DNA of 64,000 bases. It comes from Trichoderma breve (Eukaryota > Ascomycota > Sordariomycetes > Hypocreales > Hypocreaceae). The stretch is taken from NCBI RefSeq assembly GCF_028502605.1, contig NC_079237.1, positions 372,001-436,000 on the forward strand, in the 5' to 3' direction. The number at the start of each line of letters is the position of its first letter. The first letter of the stretch is position 1. Made by a program: the position numbers and the translations under genes. Below are positions 9,738-18,906 of this stretch, piece after piece. The notes below the pieces were generated by a model that worked only from the letters and a program-made list of their open reading frames with translations, was not told where the DNA came from and did no database searches.

Positions 9738-9957
9738 TGATGATAATAACAAAAAGAGAAGAAAAATATTACAAGCAACGATTTGGCAAGATGGGAAAAA
9801 ATAGACTAAAAAAGAGCAAAAAAAAAGGAAAGGGGTCAGTTTAACGTCATGACCCAGGACGGAGTTGATGACCAGTCTCATTGAGAGAACCGGTAGCACC
9901 GCCTCGAAAGAGAGCGGTGACCACTCGACCATGCAGATGCATTGCCTCGTGGCGGTA
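9650..9957 (-). repeat. tRNA-like dispersed repeat, copy 1 (SINE-like)
   Basis: This matches 17,680-17,951 in the same orientation. Read on the minus strand from 9957 it gives: a constant head (CCACGAGGCAATGCAT), an A-box-like TGGTCGAGTGG, hairpin H12 (9919-9897; CACCGC/GCGGTG), hairpin H13 (9894-9871; ACCGGT/ACTGGT with one G.T pair), a weak B-box-like region, and a run of T after CCCCTTTTCC near 9833-9822 that could stop RNA polymerase III. A purine/pyrimidine-biased tail follows. The layout resembles a tRNA-derived SINE, but no acceptor stem is kept and no reverse transcriptase is present. Confidence 0.6.
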
Positions 9958-10800
9958 GATTGATAGATAATTTCCCCTATAGCTTAATAGCAGTAGCACA
10001 GGCCAAGTTACCTTGGTACTACAGATGCCGCTGAGACTTTCAACATGCAAACAGCGCTGGTACAGTCATCTTCTCGCGTCACCAGAAGACGCATCACTTT
10101 GGCCTCGTGCAGCGTATTTGTCTCCATTTTCCATCGTCATCGCCGTCAGCTCGTCCCACGTGCCCGTTCCTGGTTGTATCACCACTTGCTTTGTCTACTC
10201 CAGCTCGGGTCTTCGACCCAGAAGCATGCGGCTACCGCGAAGCCGCCGGTTAGAATCTCCATTCTGCCATCTTCAAGCTGCCTCCAGTTAAGTCATCATT
10301 CCCATCTTTCGACTCACCATCTATACACGAGAGCCTCACTAATCCCCTTTCGATATCACAGCTGGGAATTGCTAACTTCGTTGTGCTAGATGTCTGACTT
10401 TTTTGCAGAGCCCTTACCCCTGAAGTTTGAAACGATCCTTCCACGGCGCGCCATTCCAGATTCCAGAGCAGAATGGCGAGTTGCTACAAGCATGAGCCTT
10501 GCGACAGTATCTCCAATCTCTGAGATCTTCCATTACCTAGCACAACTTCCAATAACATCGTCTCTAGATGAAGTCCTTCAACACCGAGTACCGACAGTAC
10601 AGACCATCAAGCCATTTCCACCCCCTGCCTTAAGCTGAGAAGCATCGTTTTCTTCAAAACTTTCGGCTGTTTGGAGTCCTCAGACTTCTGGTGGAAGAAG
10701 CAAGAGTCTCTCTCTATAAGGCTTTATTCGGCTGCTAATGAGGGACTGGAAGTGCTGGGTTTCGCGCTCAAATTTGCTCTTGACATTATGATCCATGTCT
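9958..10800. other. Unassigned sequence with one short frame
   Basis: A plus-strand frame at 10,390-10,638 (82 codons, beginning MSDFFAEPLPLKF) follows a splice-acceptor-like GCTAAC..GTGCTAG with a possible donor GTTAAG near 10,289. No domain is recognisable. Two perfect small hairpins (GGGTC/GACCC near 10,207 and GCGGCT/AGCCGC near 10,228) lack the bulged design of the arm's hairpin family. I do not support a gene here. Confidence 0.3.
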
Positions 10801-11020
10801 AATTTTGAGATTCCCCGGCAGGTAGATTAAAAGACGCACCTGGGTCTCTACTCCCATCGCTAAGACCCCAACATTGGCGTTTGCCTCAAAGCATATCTGT
10901 AGTCCGCCGCAATTAGACACGTCAATTCTGAAGAGACCCCGGGAATGTGAGCCCAAAACGGTCGGTCTGCCAATACCAACGAGTGTTCCCAAGCAGTCAA
11001 CTCGTATCTAAAACCTCTCC
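10800..11020 (+). repeat. Direct repeat R2, copy b
   Basis: Second copy of the R2 segment (see 7510-7705), slightly longer through small insertions, ending in the same CCCAAGCAGTCAACTCGT run. Homology stops directly after it. Confidence 0.75.
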
Positions 11021-11940
11021 TGAGTGTTGGTTTGAGTTCAAAGTTGCGCTTCGCTGCGACTATACAGGCGTCGAGATGCCCTGGGCAACTGGACCGCAAT
11101 CTTGGTCCATCGTGGCCACTTACCCATACATCGCGTCAAACAGATGCATCACAGAATGTCGTCTCAGTATTGGTAAGCCCCAATCGCGTTAAAGCGCAAG
11201 GAGCCACGGTTCTATTGCCTCTTGTTGCCACCCAGTTCAATACCATGATGACTCGACTATTGGTTTTGAAGAGCGCAAGGGAAATGTGGTCCTGGGCATT
11301 CAACGCCGTGACAGACGAGAGTCTTATCGCGGGTTCCTACGCCGCTTGCGAACAAATGACTTGCTATACGTATAAACACATGTAAAATATGTAGACTTTG
11401 GCATCGCTGTGACACTATGTGTTGTCTGTAATTGTGTTGAGCACCGATTATTTGGAAGTTGGGCTACTTGGTTAAATAGTCGCTGGGCGTAGAGAAGGGT
11501 ATTACCGGTCAGCATGCCAATATTCTTCTCTACAATAGAAATGTTTGGTGGGAAATTAACTTGGAGGATAGAGCAATGAGATGTATTCATGCGTATATCG
11601 CGGGTATCGCGGTCCTTCGAGCCATAGCATAAGAAAACAGAACAACTCCAGTCTCAGACCTTGGCTTTTAAACCACTGGATCCAAATATCCCCAAAATGT
11701 CACAATCATTGGCTGAACGCAGTTATATTTGATTGAATCTCTAAATGTACTGTAGGTTAGCCAAAATTCCCAGTAGAAAGCGAGAGAAAAGTGAGCAGCA
11801 TGTGAATCACTGCGCGATGCCTAGTGACGCGTCAGGCTGGCCATCAGTTGGCAACGCACCCAAGCAAAATACCTGAATCTCGATCAAGCCACTTCGCCTT
11901 GCTCTTCCTCTCATTCATCATCGTAGTCTTTTTTTTTTTT
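11021..11940. other. No supported gene
   Basis: Only short overlapping frames on both strands without codon-like bias or domains. The last part, from about 11,820, becomes pyrimidine-rich and leads into the hairpin-bearing leader of helicase copy 3. Confidence 0.4.
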
Positions 11941-11982
11941 CGTGAGAACTCCAGCTCGCCGTCTCCAACGTCACCTTTGCCT

Positions 11983-12207
11983 GGCCGTCTCTTTCGAGCG
12001 GTCATTTTTTTATTCGTTTCGCGATATCGCCATCTTTTTCTCCCCTCTCCTTTTTCTCTTGTCTCTCTGTGCAAGATTTCCCCCAACATCCTCGTTACGA
12101 GGTGTTGTCATTCGCTGTTTGTTTCGCAACATTCAGTCCCTCTTTTCCCCCCCTCCCCCCCGCCTCCTAGTGAGCGGGTGTCTACAAACGCTCTCGTAAG
12201 AGGCGTT
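11983..12207 (+). promoter_or_regulatory. Hairpin-bearing leader upstream of helicase copy 3
   Basis: Four hairpins of the bulged CTC/GAG design occur in the 300 bp before the helicase ATG: H8 11,983-12,003 (GGCCG/CGGTC), H9 12,084-12,107 (CAACA/TGTTG, longer by one C-G pair), H10 12,159-12,178 (CCCG/CGGG, bulged C) and H11 12,187-12,207 (AACGC/GCGTT, loop GTAA). The spacers are similar to one another (TTGTxxATTCxxTGTTTGTTTCGCA). H10 is nearly identical to H1 at 3412. The region is pyrimidine-rich, as expected of a fungal 5' leader; a regulatory role is inference. Confidence 0.5.
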
Positions 12208-12284
12208 GTTTATTCATTGTTTGTTTCGCAGCACTCAACCTCTTCTTTCTCCTCCTTCCTTCATCGGTCTGATCAGAGTCCAAC

Positions 12285-15200
12285 ATGTCTCAATCAACTG
12301 CTCCCGGAACTCGCGCCCCCCCTCCTCCTCACTTTTGGAAACCGTGTGTCCTTCTCGTCGACGATGGATTCTTCGGTGGCAAAAGTTTGGGACTAGAATC
12401 CGAATTCACCACGACTCTTCAAGTCCACAGAGAGACGGACAAGTCCTCCTGGATGGGCTTCACGATTCAAGTCCCATTCGGAACCAACAATGAGGATGAT
12501 GGCTTTGGCAAGTGTCATGAACGTAAGTCAAGCAACATTTCGTGATCTAGTCAGCTTCTTTGATCCAAGCTGTGATAACCTGTACAAAACTTGGCTAACC
12601 TTGTTCTTGGTGCAGAAAATCGGTCACTCAAATCGACCAGACCAGCTCAAGAGTACAAGATGACAGTAGAATTCCCGATGGAAACCGACTACTTCATTCG
12701 AGATGTCGAGCTGAGTTTGCTGGCAGCGCTCCCCGAGACCACCAAAACAATGTCTCGACTTGACGTTTACCTGAAGGAGGGCACACGAGTGGTAGTCAAG
12801 GGATACGGTAAGCCTTTCGCCAACCCTGGTCATCCAAGCCATGGATGGATGAACCACAACGAACCAGTTGTGGGAGATTTGACGATGATCGACATCATCG
12901 AGCAGAGAAACTTCTCCTTTGTGGTTACAACTCCGTCAAACGCTCTAGAAAAACACTGGTCTCAGGAGCTGCCTGGACCATTCCGTTATCCCTACGGTGA
13001 TGAACACTCTTGGTCCCTCGAACGATACGATGAGCAGCTCTCCAGAAACCGTGGTCCTCAGTTTGTTCCTGCGTTTTCCTTTGACAATGACAATGAGCAT
13101 CTCGCCGCGATGACTCAGTCCCAAGTCCAGGACGTCATGTGGATACATAAAGCGGCCCAAGACATTGCAGGCATCCGATTCCGCGCATATTTCATCAGTG
13201 CGAACGACAGCGCACGGTCCGACGAATTCTACGTGGTTGTCCTTCTCGATGATGGCTTCATGCTTCGCTTCAAAGACACATGGCAACACTTGGTGAAAGG
13301 CGAGTTCCTCCAGCTCAAGATGTTCGACGGTCCCAACGATGAGACCCCAGCCAGCTGGGATGCCATGATCATAGACCATCCCAGAGGACTCCCCGCGATG
13401 GCTGGCCACCAGACGGACAAGGATGACTTCGTTCTTCGTGTTCGTAGGCCACTGCAAAACCAGCCTCAACGCCGCCCCGACTTCGACATCTGCATTTTCA
13501 GCGATCGCAAATCCGCCAACAGGTCGTTTGGACGGACCCAATACAGCTGGAATTCTGTTTCTTTGGAGTTTAACCCCCATCTCAAAGAGTGCAAGAGAAA
13601 CGTCGACGCTGTTTGCATGTTCCATCCGCAGGCTCAGCCTTCGAACCTTGCTGCGGTCTCTCAAGACGTCAGGTTCAAGATGGCTCTTCATCGAGCTTTG
13701 TTACGCGGCAACGGTTTTTACGACGTTCTTGTGCGCGGGACTGACGACGGACCGTATGATGTCGACAACCTTGCCAGCGGCTTTGAGCACGCCCATCTAG
13801 GCGACAATCGGGCTCTGCGGTCCCTCCCTGTTGTAAATCTCCTCGATCTCGATTACGACCACCTCACCGCCCTTCTCCAGGATATCTTGCCTGAGGACCG
13901 CCAGCGCTTCTACAACTATATGGCCGAGAGACCTCTTGGTCTTGGCTGCATCTCTGCTGTAAGCATTCATTCCTTCAAACTCCCTTTCAAATAGCTGATT
14001 TCTAACCTTTTGTTCGATCTAGGGTCCCGGCTTTGGAAAGACGACCGTGATCTCCGTTGCCACCATTGGCATGAACGCAACTTTGGGCAAGATTTACGCC
14101 GTCGCACCGTCACACGTCGCCGTCGATACCTTTGCCGAGCGACTTGCCCGTATCTCGCAAAACGTGGCTGCTCGATGCAACAGAGACAAGGAACGAGGCG
14201 ATAGATCACGCACACGGCGTGTTTTGGTCCTCCGCGGCTACAAGTTTGGCGACGAATACGATGCGTTCATGGTCTTTCTACGCAACCCTCGCAGTGGCGA
14301 TACCGCGGCGTCCAGCCGACGTTGGAAAGCAGATTCGAGCTAGACTCTCAATCTCTCTCCCAGTTTCTGGCTCCTGATGGTCCTTCGCTCGCCTGCCGTT
14401 CGCGAGCTTCACGAAGATGATCCCGAATGCATCTAGCAGATGCAGAGGGACATGGACTCACGGCCAGAGTTTGGCCGTTTTTGCGCCGTCGCCACGGGAA
14501 GCATCACTTGGGAAGAGTACCAACGCGGTGAGACAGTCCCTCAGGGCTTCGTCACTGGCATGTTCCTCCACCTCGTCAAGCAAGCAGATATCCTCTGCAC
14601 AACACCGGCGCTGTCATGTACTCTACCGTACAGGACCTGGAAAGAGGAGTCCGCAAAGGGCATCGCCGTTGATGAAGCCGGAAACATCTCTCGACCGGAC
14701 CTTTATACTGCCTGGGGCAACACCCTCCTGCCTTGCCTCCTGAGTGGCGATGAAAAACAGCTTCGCCCGAGCATCATGACGCTGATTGACCACGATGCCG
14801 ACCACAATGCCATCAACCGCTTTGCTCCAGACGGCCTCATATCGCCACTCGAATTCTTGACAGCCACAGGGTGGCCGATATATCGTCTTCGCGTCCAATT
14901 ACGCATGGCCCGAGGCCTTTTCGACATGTGCCACCGCGAGGTTTACAACGACCTCCCTTTCACGTACGGCGTTGGCAGCAATATAGCGAGGCACGGGGTC
15001 GGCGTCACCTTGGAGAACTATCTCGTCAGAAGATTCCCGGGCCTGGCTCCGCCACCGCGTGGCATGCTGAGCGAGGTCTTTGTGCACTGTCAAGGGACCG
15101 TCTGCAGCGTTCACGGACTCACCAAGTCAAAGAGGAATATGGACCAGGTTGACAATGCCCTGGATTTCCTCCGTGATTTCGTACAGACCACCGCCATCGA

Positions 15201-15633
15201 CGCGTCCAGGCTGGCCATCATCACGCCATATAAAGCCAACGTGGAGTACATTGCTCGTCGTCGTAGGGGCCCTCGATATGCCATTCTCGCCGACATGCGC
15301 CCTGCGGCGACCGTAGACTCGAGCCAAGGTAGCGAAGCTGACATTATTGTCGCCATTTTCGGGACCACCAGCGCTGTCGGACCAGGCTTCACGGTGGACG
15401 AGCATCGACTCAACGTCATGCTCAGTCGCCAGAAGAGTGGTCTGCTCATCTTTGGCGACATCAACGTGATGGGACAACCGAATGTGCCTATTAGAGGCAA
15501 GACGGTACGTTTGCCCAGAGGGCCCGATGGAGAAGAGCGACTTATGCATGCCGGAATGCTGGCCAAGGTGTTGCGCGACCTGTATAATCGTGGCCGGGTC
15601 GTGACTCTGCCTCCGAGGAGAGGTTCTAGGTAG
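12285..15633 (+). pseudogene. UPF1/NAM7-like SF1 helicase, copy 3: complete domains, two in-frame TAG codons
   Basis: Three exons: 12,285-12,522, 12,616-13,958 and 14,023-15,633 (introns GTAAGT..GCAG and GTAAGC..CTAG), 1,064 codons in one frame. The N-terminal 550 residues are a family-specific region. The motor follows: Walker A GPGFGKTT, Walker B-like VDEAGN, GDEKQL (motif III), QLRMARGLFD, ITPYKANVE, VDSSQGSEADI and NVMLSRQKSG, the order of UPF1/NAM7/DNA2-type RNA/DNA helicases. Two TAG codons (14,341-14,343 and 14,434-14,436) interrupt an otherwise open frame. The first aligns with Trp in copy 2, the second follows an Ile before Gln. Both could be C-to-T changes of the RIP type. An unseen intron over both stops is possible but unlikely, since copy 2 codes through the region. 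Call: a recently broken gene, or one expressed as two pieces. Confidence 0.7.
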
Positions 15634-16099
15634 TTTCGTGGGATGGCTTGGCTTGGGCCAATTTTAGGTAGCAGAGAGTAATTACTATTTAATTCATTGC
15701 GTGTGCATTTGACTTGCGACGAGCACAATGGCGATAGCTTGACCTTGCTACGTCCAGACTACATATAGGATCTTCCAATTTCAACGCTCGTTTCTTAACC
15801 TGGTAGAGCCAATGGCCCGAAAACGCAATGCCTCTGACGTAGCCATCACAATTATTCTTTTCTCTCCATGGTCACATCATATCAAAGGAAGAAGCCATGC
15901 AGTGGATTCTCATCAGTCAGCATGTCATTTGGAAATTGTAACGTAACTTCCCGAAGCATCTATGCCCAGTGATTTTAATCTAGATCGGATGATACCCATA
16001 TCATGCTAGAACCCATATCATACTAGAGATCCCAAGTATTCTCCATCTCTCCCATTATTCCTGTCTTCTCCATCGTTTTCCCATATCCCATATCCCATA
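15634..16099. other. Intergene with a 17-bp direct repeat
   Basis: 3' flanks of two convergent genes. A 17-bp unit beginning ACCCATATCAT is repeated at 15,994-16,010 and 16,011-16,027 with one difference, and CCCATAT recurs three times just before the next gene's stop codon. No gene seen. Confidence 0.5.
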
Positions 16100-17167
16100 T
16101 TACTTCTTCAGCTCCTTGATTTCCTCCTTGAGGTCTTCAATCTCCGTCTTCATAGAGGTCACAACGTTCGCCGTAGCCTTCATAAACATGAGCTTCTGTT
16201 GACGGATCTTGGCCATCTCCTCCTTCAAGTCGGCAAGTTCCTTTTCCACATCGACTTTATTCAACGCGCTGCTGGGAACCCCTGGCAACGTCATTTGCAT
16301 CAAAACGCTGTCGAACTCGAAATTTTCTTCACGCGTGGAAGATCGCTTGATCGGGGTCTCGGTAGTCGAATCGGCCGCGGGACGTTTCTTACCATTCGAG
16401 ATTGAGGCTTGAGGAGCAACTGTCTCTGGCTTCGTCTTCACCGTTGACTCAGCCGCAGTTTCGTTGGGCTGTTTGCTGTTGGACTGCTTGTCGTTCTTGG
16501 CTCGCGACTTTCGGTAGATGGTGGGAGTGTTCTTCAGCCTTGGCCACATCTCTCTGTACTCTCTGCCCTTTCTTGTATCCGTGTCGAAGATTCGGGGTCG
16601 GATAGTGCTGGGATATGAGGTGAAGTAATCGTCGGTATGGTCCTCCGGATTGGTAACAAATCCCTTTGCGCGGACTTTGCGCATGTAGGAGCGTGGCAGA
16701 TCCTTGTACATTGCCTTGAGCATCAAGAAGATGGGCCACGTATTCATCTCATCCTTCCCCATCGCCCCACGATACAACCGATGCTTGCAAATGCTTTGGC
16801 GTGAGGATAGAGTATGGACAAATTGCTTGCTAATGATGAGGTGTCTCATTTGCTCCTGCGTGTTTGTGTTCATATGCGATGCTTGTTCCCAGTATGCTTG
16901 TACGCATGCAATACCATCTGCGAAATCTTCATCGTCTTTCCCGAGGTCTAGACTCGCGATGGTCAACTCTTGAGGCTCGTCGGCATCTGATAAGCTTTCA
17001 TCCACGCTTTCTTCCAAATCGAAGCCCGTCGTAAGACTGGTCTCACGGGAGTTGAGCATCGTCTCTGCTGTGGCAGCGTTGAGTAAGCCTTCGTCGTCGT
17101 CGTCATCAATCTCCGGCTTCAAGCTCGTAATGCTGGGCTCACGGGAAACGAATCCGGCGTCCGCCAT
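16100..17167 (-). CDS. Hypothetical protein with acidic N-terminus and C-terminal coiled coil
   Basis: An intact 355-codon frame without introns. The first 90 residues are acidic and Ser/Thr-rich (including DDDDDEG and DEDFADG). The middle (about 95-225) is a compact basic region (CKHRLYRGAMGKDE, MRKVRAKGFVTNP). A lysine/serine/proline-rich linker follows, and the last 45 residues form a strong heptad pattern (ELADLKEEMAKI, IEDLKEEIKELKK). I do not recognise the family; the layout suggests a nuclear scaffold or DNA-associated protein, which is inference. The frame is clean, unlike its neighbours to the left. About 650 bp upstream lies the second tRNA-like repeat, on the same strand. Confidence 0.65.
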   Translation of the reverse strand: MADAGFVSREPSITSLKPEIDDDDDEGLLNAATAETMLNSRETSLTTGFDLEESVDESLSDADEPQELTIASLDLGKDDEDFADGIACVQAYWEQASHMNTNTQEQMRHLIISKQFVHTLSSRQSICKHRLYRGAMGKDEMNTWPIFLMLKAMYKDLPRSYMRKVRAKGFVTNPEDHTDDYFTSYPSTIRPRIFDTDTRKGREYREMWPRLKNTPTIYRKSRAKNDKQSNSKQPNETAAESTVKTKPETVAPQASISNGKKRPAADSTTETPIKRSSTREENFEFDSVLMQMTLPGVPSSALNKVDVEKELADLKEEMAKIRQQKLMFMKATANVVTSMKTEIEDLKEEIKELKK

Positions 17168-17679
17168 GACGGCGTTGGTATGTGGCGCGAGGTGTTTGAG
17201 AGAGAAGAGAGGCGAGAAAAGAAAAAGAAAAGGTTGGAGTTATTGTTCTCACGCGTAGGGCACACGTCAAAGAGTTTGTGGTGAGCACCGGCAGAATTTG
17301 AACTGTTGGGCAGCTGCCAAATTACTGAACAGAGAGGTGACCAAGAAGAACAAGAAGAAGAAGATTTTGACAGCGACTACAATGCCTTTCGGAACGTCTT
17401 GTCTTGACGCAAAAGAGCTGGATCCTCGGAATATGCTGCCTCCAAGAGGATGGAGATTGGCGGAGCGGGTGTTCATCTTCGACTCAAACACAGGGGCTTG
17501 CCGTCATATATCGTGGCACGGCTGTGTCTCTGTGTCTATCAGCTTTGAATTGACTCAAACTAAGAGAGTCGAAATGCATGACAACTGATTTCTTACCCAC
17601 ATAACCAAGTCGCTCAAATATTTGCAGCTACTCGCACACATCGAGTAGCTTTCGGTTATCGTCGCCTATGATCCCCCTT
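17168..17679. other. Upstream region of the hypothetical gene
   Basis: The 5' flank of the 16,100-17,167 gene. Short frames only. A polypurine stretch (GAAAAAGAAAAGG) at 17,216-17,233 is a CT-rich tract on the gene's strand just before its ATG, typical of fungal core promoters. Confidence 0.35.
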
Positions 17680-17951
17680 TCTTGGTAGTACCGACTTTCA
17701 AATTCCACAACCACAACTTTCAAATAGTCGTTTTCGAATATAATAACAAATGGCAAAAGAAAAAAAAGAAAAAATCACAGGGGAACGATTAAGTGAGATA
17801 GAAAAAGAAGGGCAAAAAAAAGGAAAGGGTCAGTTTAACGTCGTAGCCTAGGACGGATTCGAAGACCCGTCTCTTACGAGGACAGGTAACACCGCCTCGT
17901 TGAGAACGGTGACCACTCGGCCATGCAGATGCATTGCCTCGTGGCGGTAGG
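17680..17951 (-). repeat. tRNA-like dispersed repeat, copy 2 (SINE-like)
   Basis: Second copy of the repeat at 9650-9957. On the minus strand it reads: head CCACGAGGCAATGCAT, an exact class II tRNA-type A box TGGCCGAGTGG, hairpin H15 (17,911-17,890; CACCGT/GCGGTG), hairpin H14 (17,887-17,865; ACCTGT/ACGGGT, loop GTAA), a B-box-like TTCGAATCC immediately after, then CCCTTTCC and a T run. A-box to B-box spacing is about 60 nt, as in tRNAs with a long variable arm. No matching acceptor strands are visible, so it is not a working tRNA gene. It is either a SINE or a small pol III RNA. Confidence 0.6.
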
Positions 17952-18035
17952 ACGAGAGTTATTTCCCCCTATAAAGGACGATGATTGAGGGGGAAGGAAC
18001 ACCTATTCAGCCAGCACCCAAACTTTATCATATAA

Positions 18036-18085
18036 CTATAGCAGCATTTATTAGGGAAATGTAGATATAGCAGCTACTCCCTTTG
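18036..18085. repeat. 29-bp minisatellite, remnant array 4
   Basis: About one and a half units of the 29-bp repeat (unit 18,036-18,064, then a partial unit beginning with the same ATAGCAGC). It lies directly upstream of relic gene D copy 2, as array 1 does for copy 1. Confidence 0.55.
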
Positions 18086-18093
18086 TAGGCGTA

Positions 18094-18690
18094 TTGTTTA
18101 ACTCGTGGGTGTTCGAAATCTGCCCAGTCTCAGGTTTTAATGTCCTCCGCTTGCTAGGGACCCTGAAGGCGCTTCGGGAAGTTGCGTTACAATTTCCAAA
18201 TTACATGCTGACTGATGAGGGCCTACGGCATAGCTTCTCTCTTTGGGATGATGTGACCATGGACACTGTAATGGATCAGGAAAGGTCCATCTCAGAAGTG
18301 AGAAAGGGCGCCAAGAGGGAGTCACACGCCTGGACCGTCCAGGTAGCTGATGAAGATTACATCTCAAGTTCTTGGACTCACCCCACAGACAAGATTCTAG
18401 ATGCTCCCACATATGATGCCTAGAAGCCAAATGCCAACAACAGTCAATGCGGAGCCTGATACTTCTACAAAAGCCAAGCTTGCGATGATGGGTCTTAGCT
18501 CTGTGTATCTGAAGGGTCTACGCTGCTACAGTGGGCATGTGACTCCTTTGGAAGAGACCCCTCTGGCGATACCCTGTGTCCCAACTTCCCTGGCCAGAAA
18601 CTCCTTTATAAAGGAATGTTTTCTGTTCGAGGGTCCCTTGGAGATGCTACTCAGCGTCAAAGCGTTGGGACCATCCCAAGTCTGACCACA
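18094..18690 (+). pseudogene. Relic gene D, copy 2 (unrecognised)
   Basis: Two overlapping frames (18,094-18,423, then 18,401-18,685) need a frameshift near 18,400 to form one product. The second frame matches relic D copy 1 (LPHMMPRSQMP, KAKLAMMGLSSVYL, GHVTPLEETPL). The first frame adds an upstream part not clearly preserved at copy 1. No family recognised. Because the two copies are inverted and lie at the outer ends of the decayed arm, they may bound a rearranged segment. Confidence 0.5.
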
Positions 18691-18906
18691 TCACGAAACA
18701 TCAGCCTTTTAATGGACCTACTGTTGAGGGGCAATACATTTCGATACACACCATAACAGTTAATATTTTGCTTGTTTGAGAAGTTAGAGGAATATCAAAG
18801 TGGGCTGTAACGAAATCGCTTGTCTAATGTATTGCTATGTGCTCCCAATTTTTACATCCTTGGCCCATGATAACGCCGTCTCGTGAAAATGATTTCCAAG
18901 ATCAAG

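Noticed and set aside
10200..10260. Possible structured RNA with perfect small hairpins
   Set aside because: Two isolated hairpins without the bulged design, no copies, and expected by chance in GC-rich sequence.
12945..13691. 248-codon antisense frame within helicase copy 3
   Set aside because: The sense strand carries the conserved helicase N-terminal region shared by three copies; the antisense product resembles nothing.
14320..14440. An intron in helicase copy 3 removing both TAG codons
   Set aside because: Candidate GT and AG exist, but the donor is poor, and copy 2 encodes aligned residues straight through the region; RNA data could still overturn this.
17840..17935. A functional class II tRNA gene on the minus strand
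   Set aside because: A and B boxes are good, but there are no pairing acceptor strands and no canonical anticodon arm of 5 bp with a 7-nt loop.
1..18700. A transposon explaining the whole left arm
   Set aside because: No transposase, reverse transcriptase, integrase, long terminal repeats or clear terminal inverted repeats could be found; only relic genes and small repeats.
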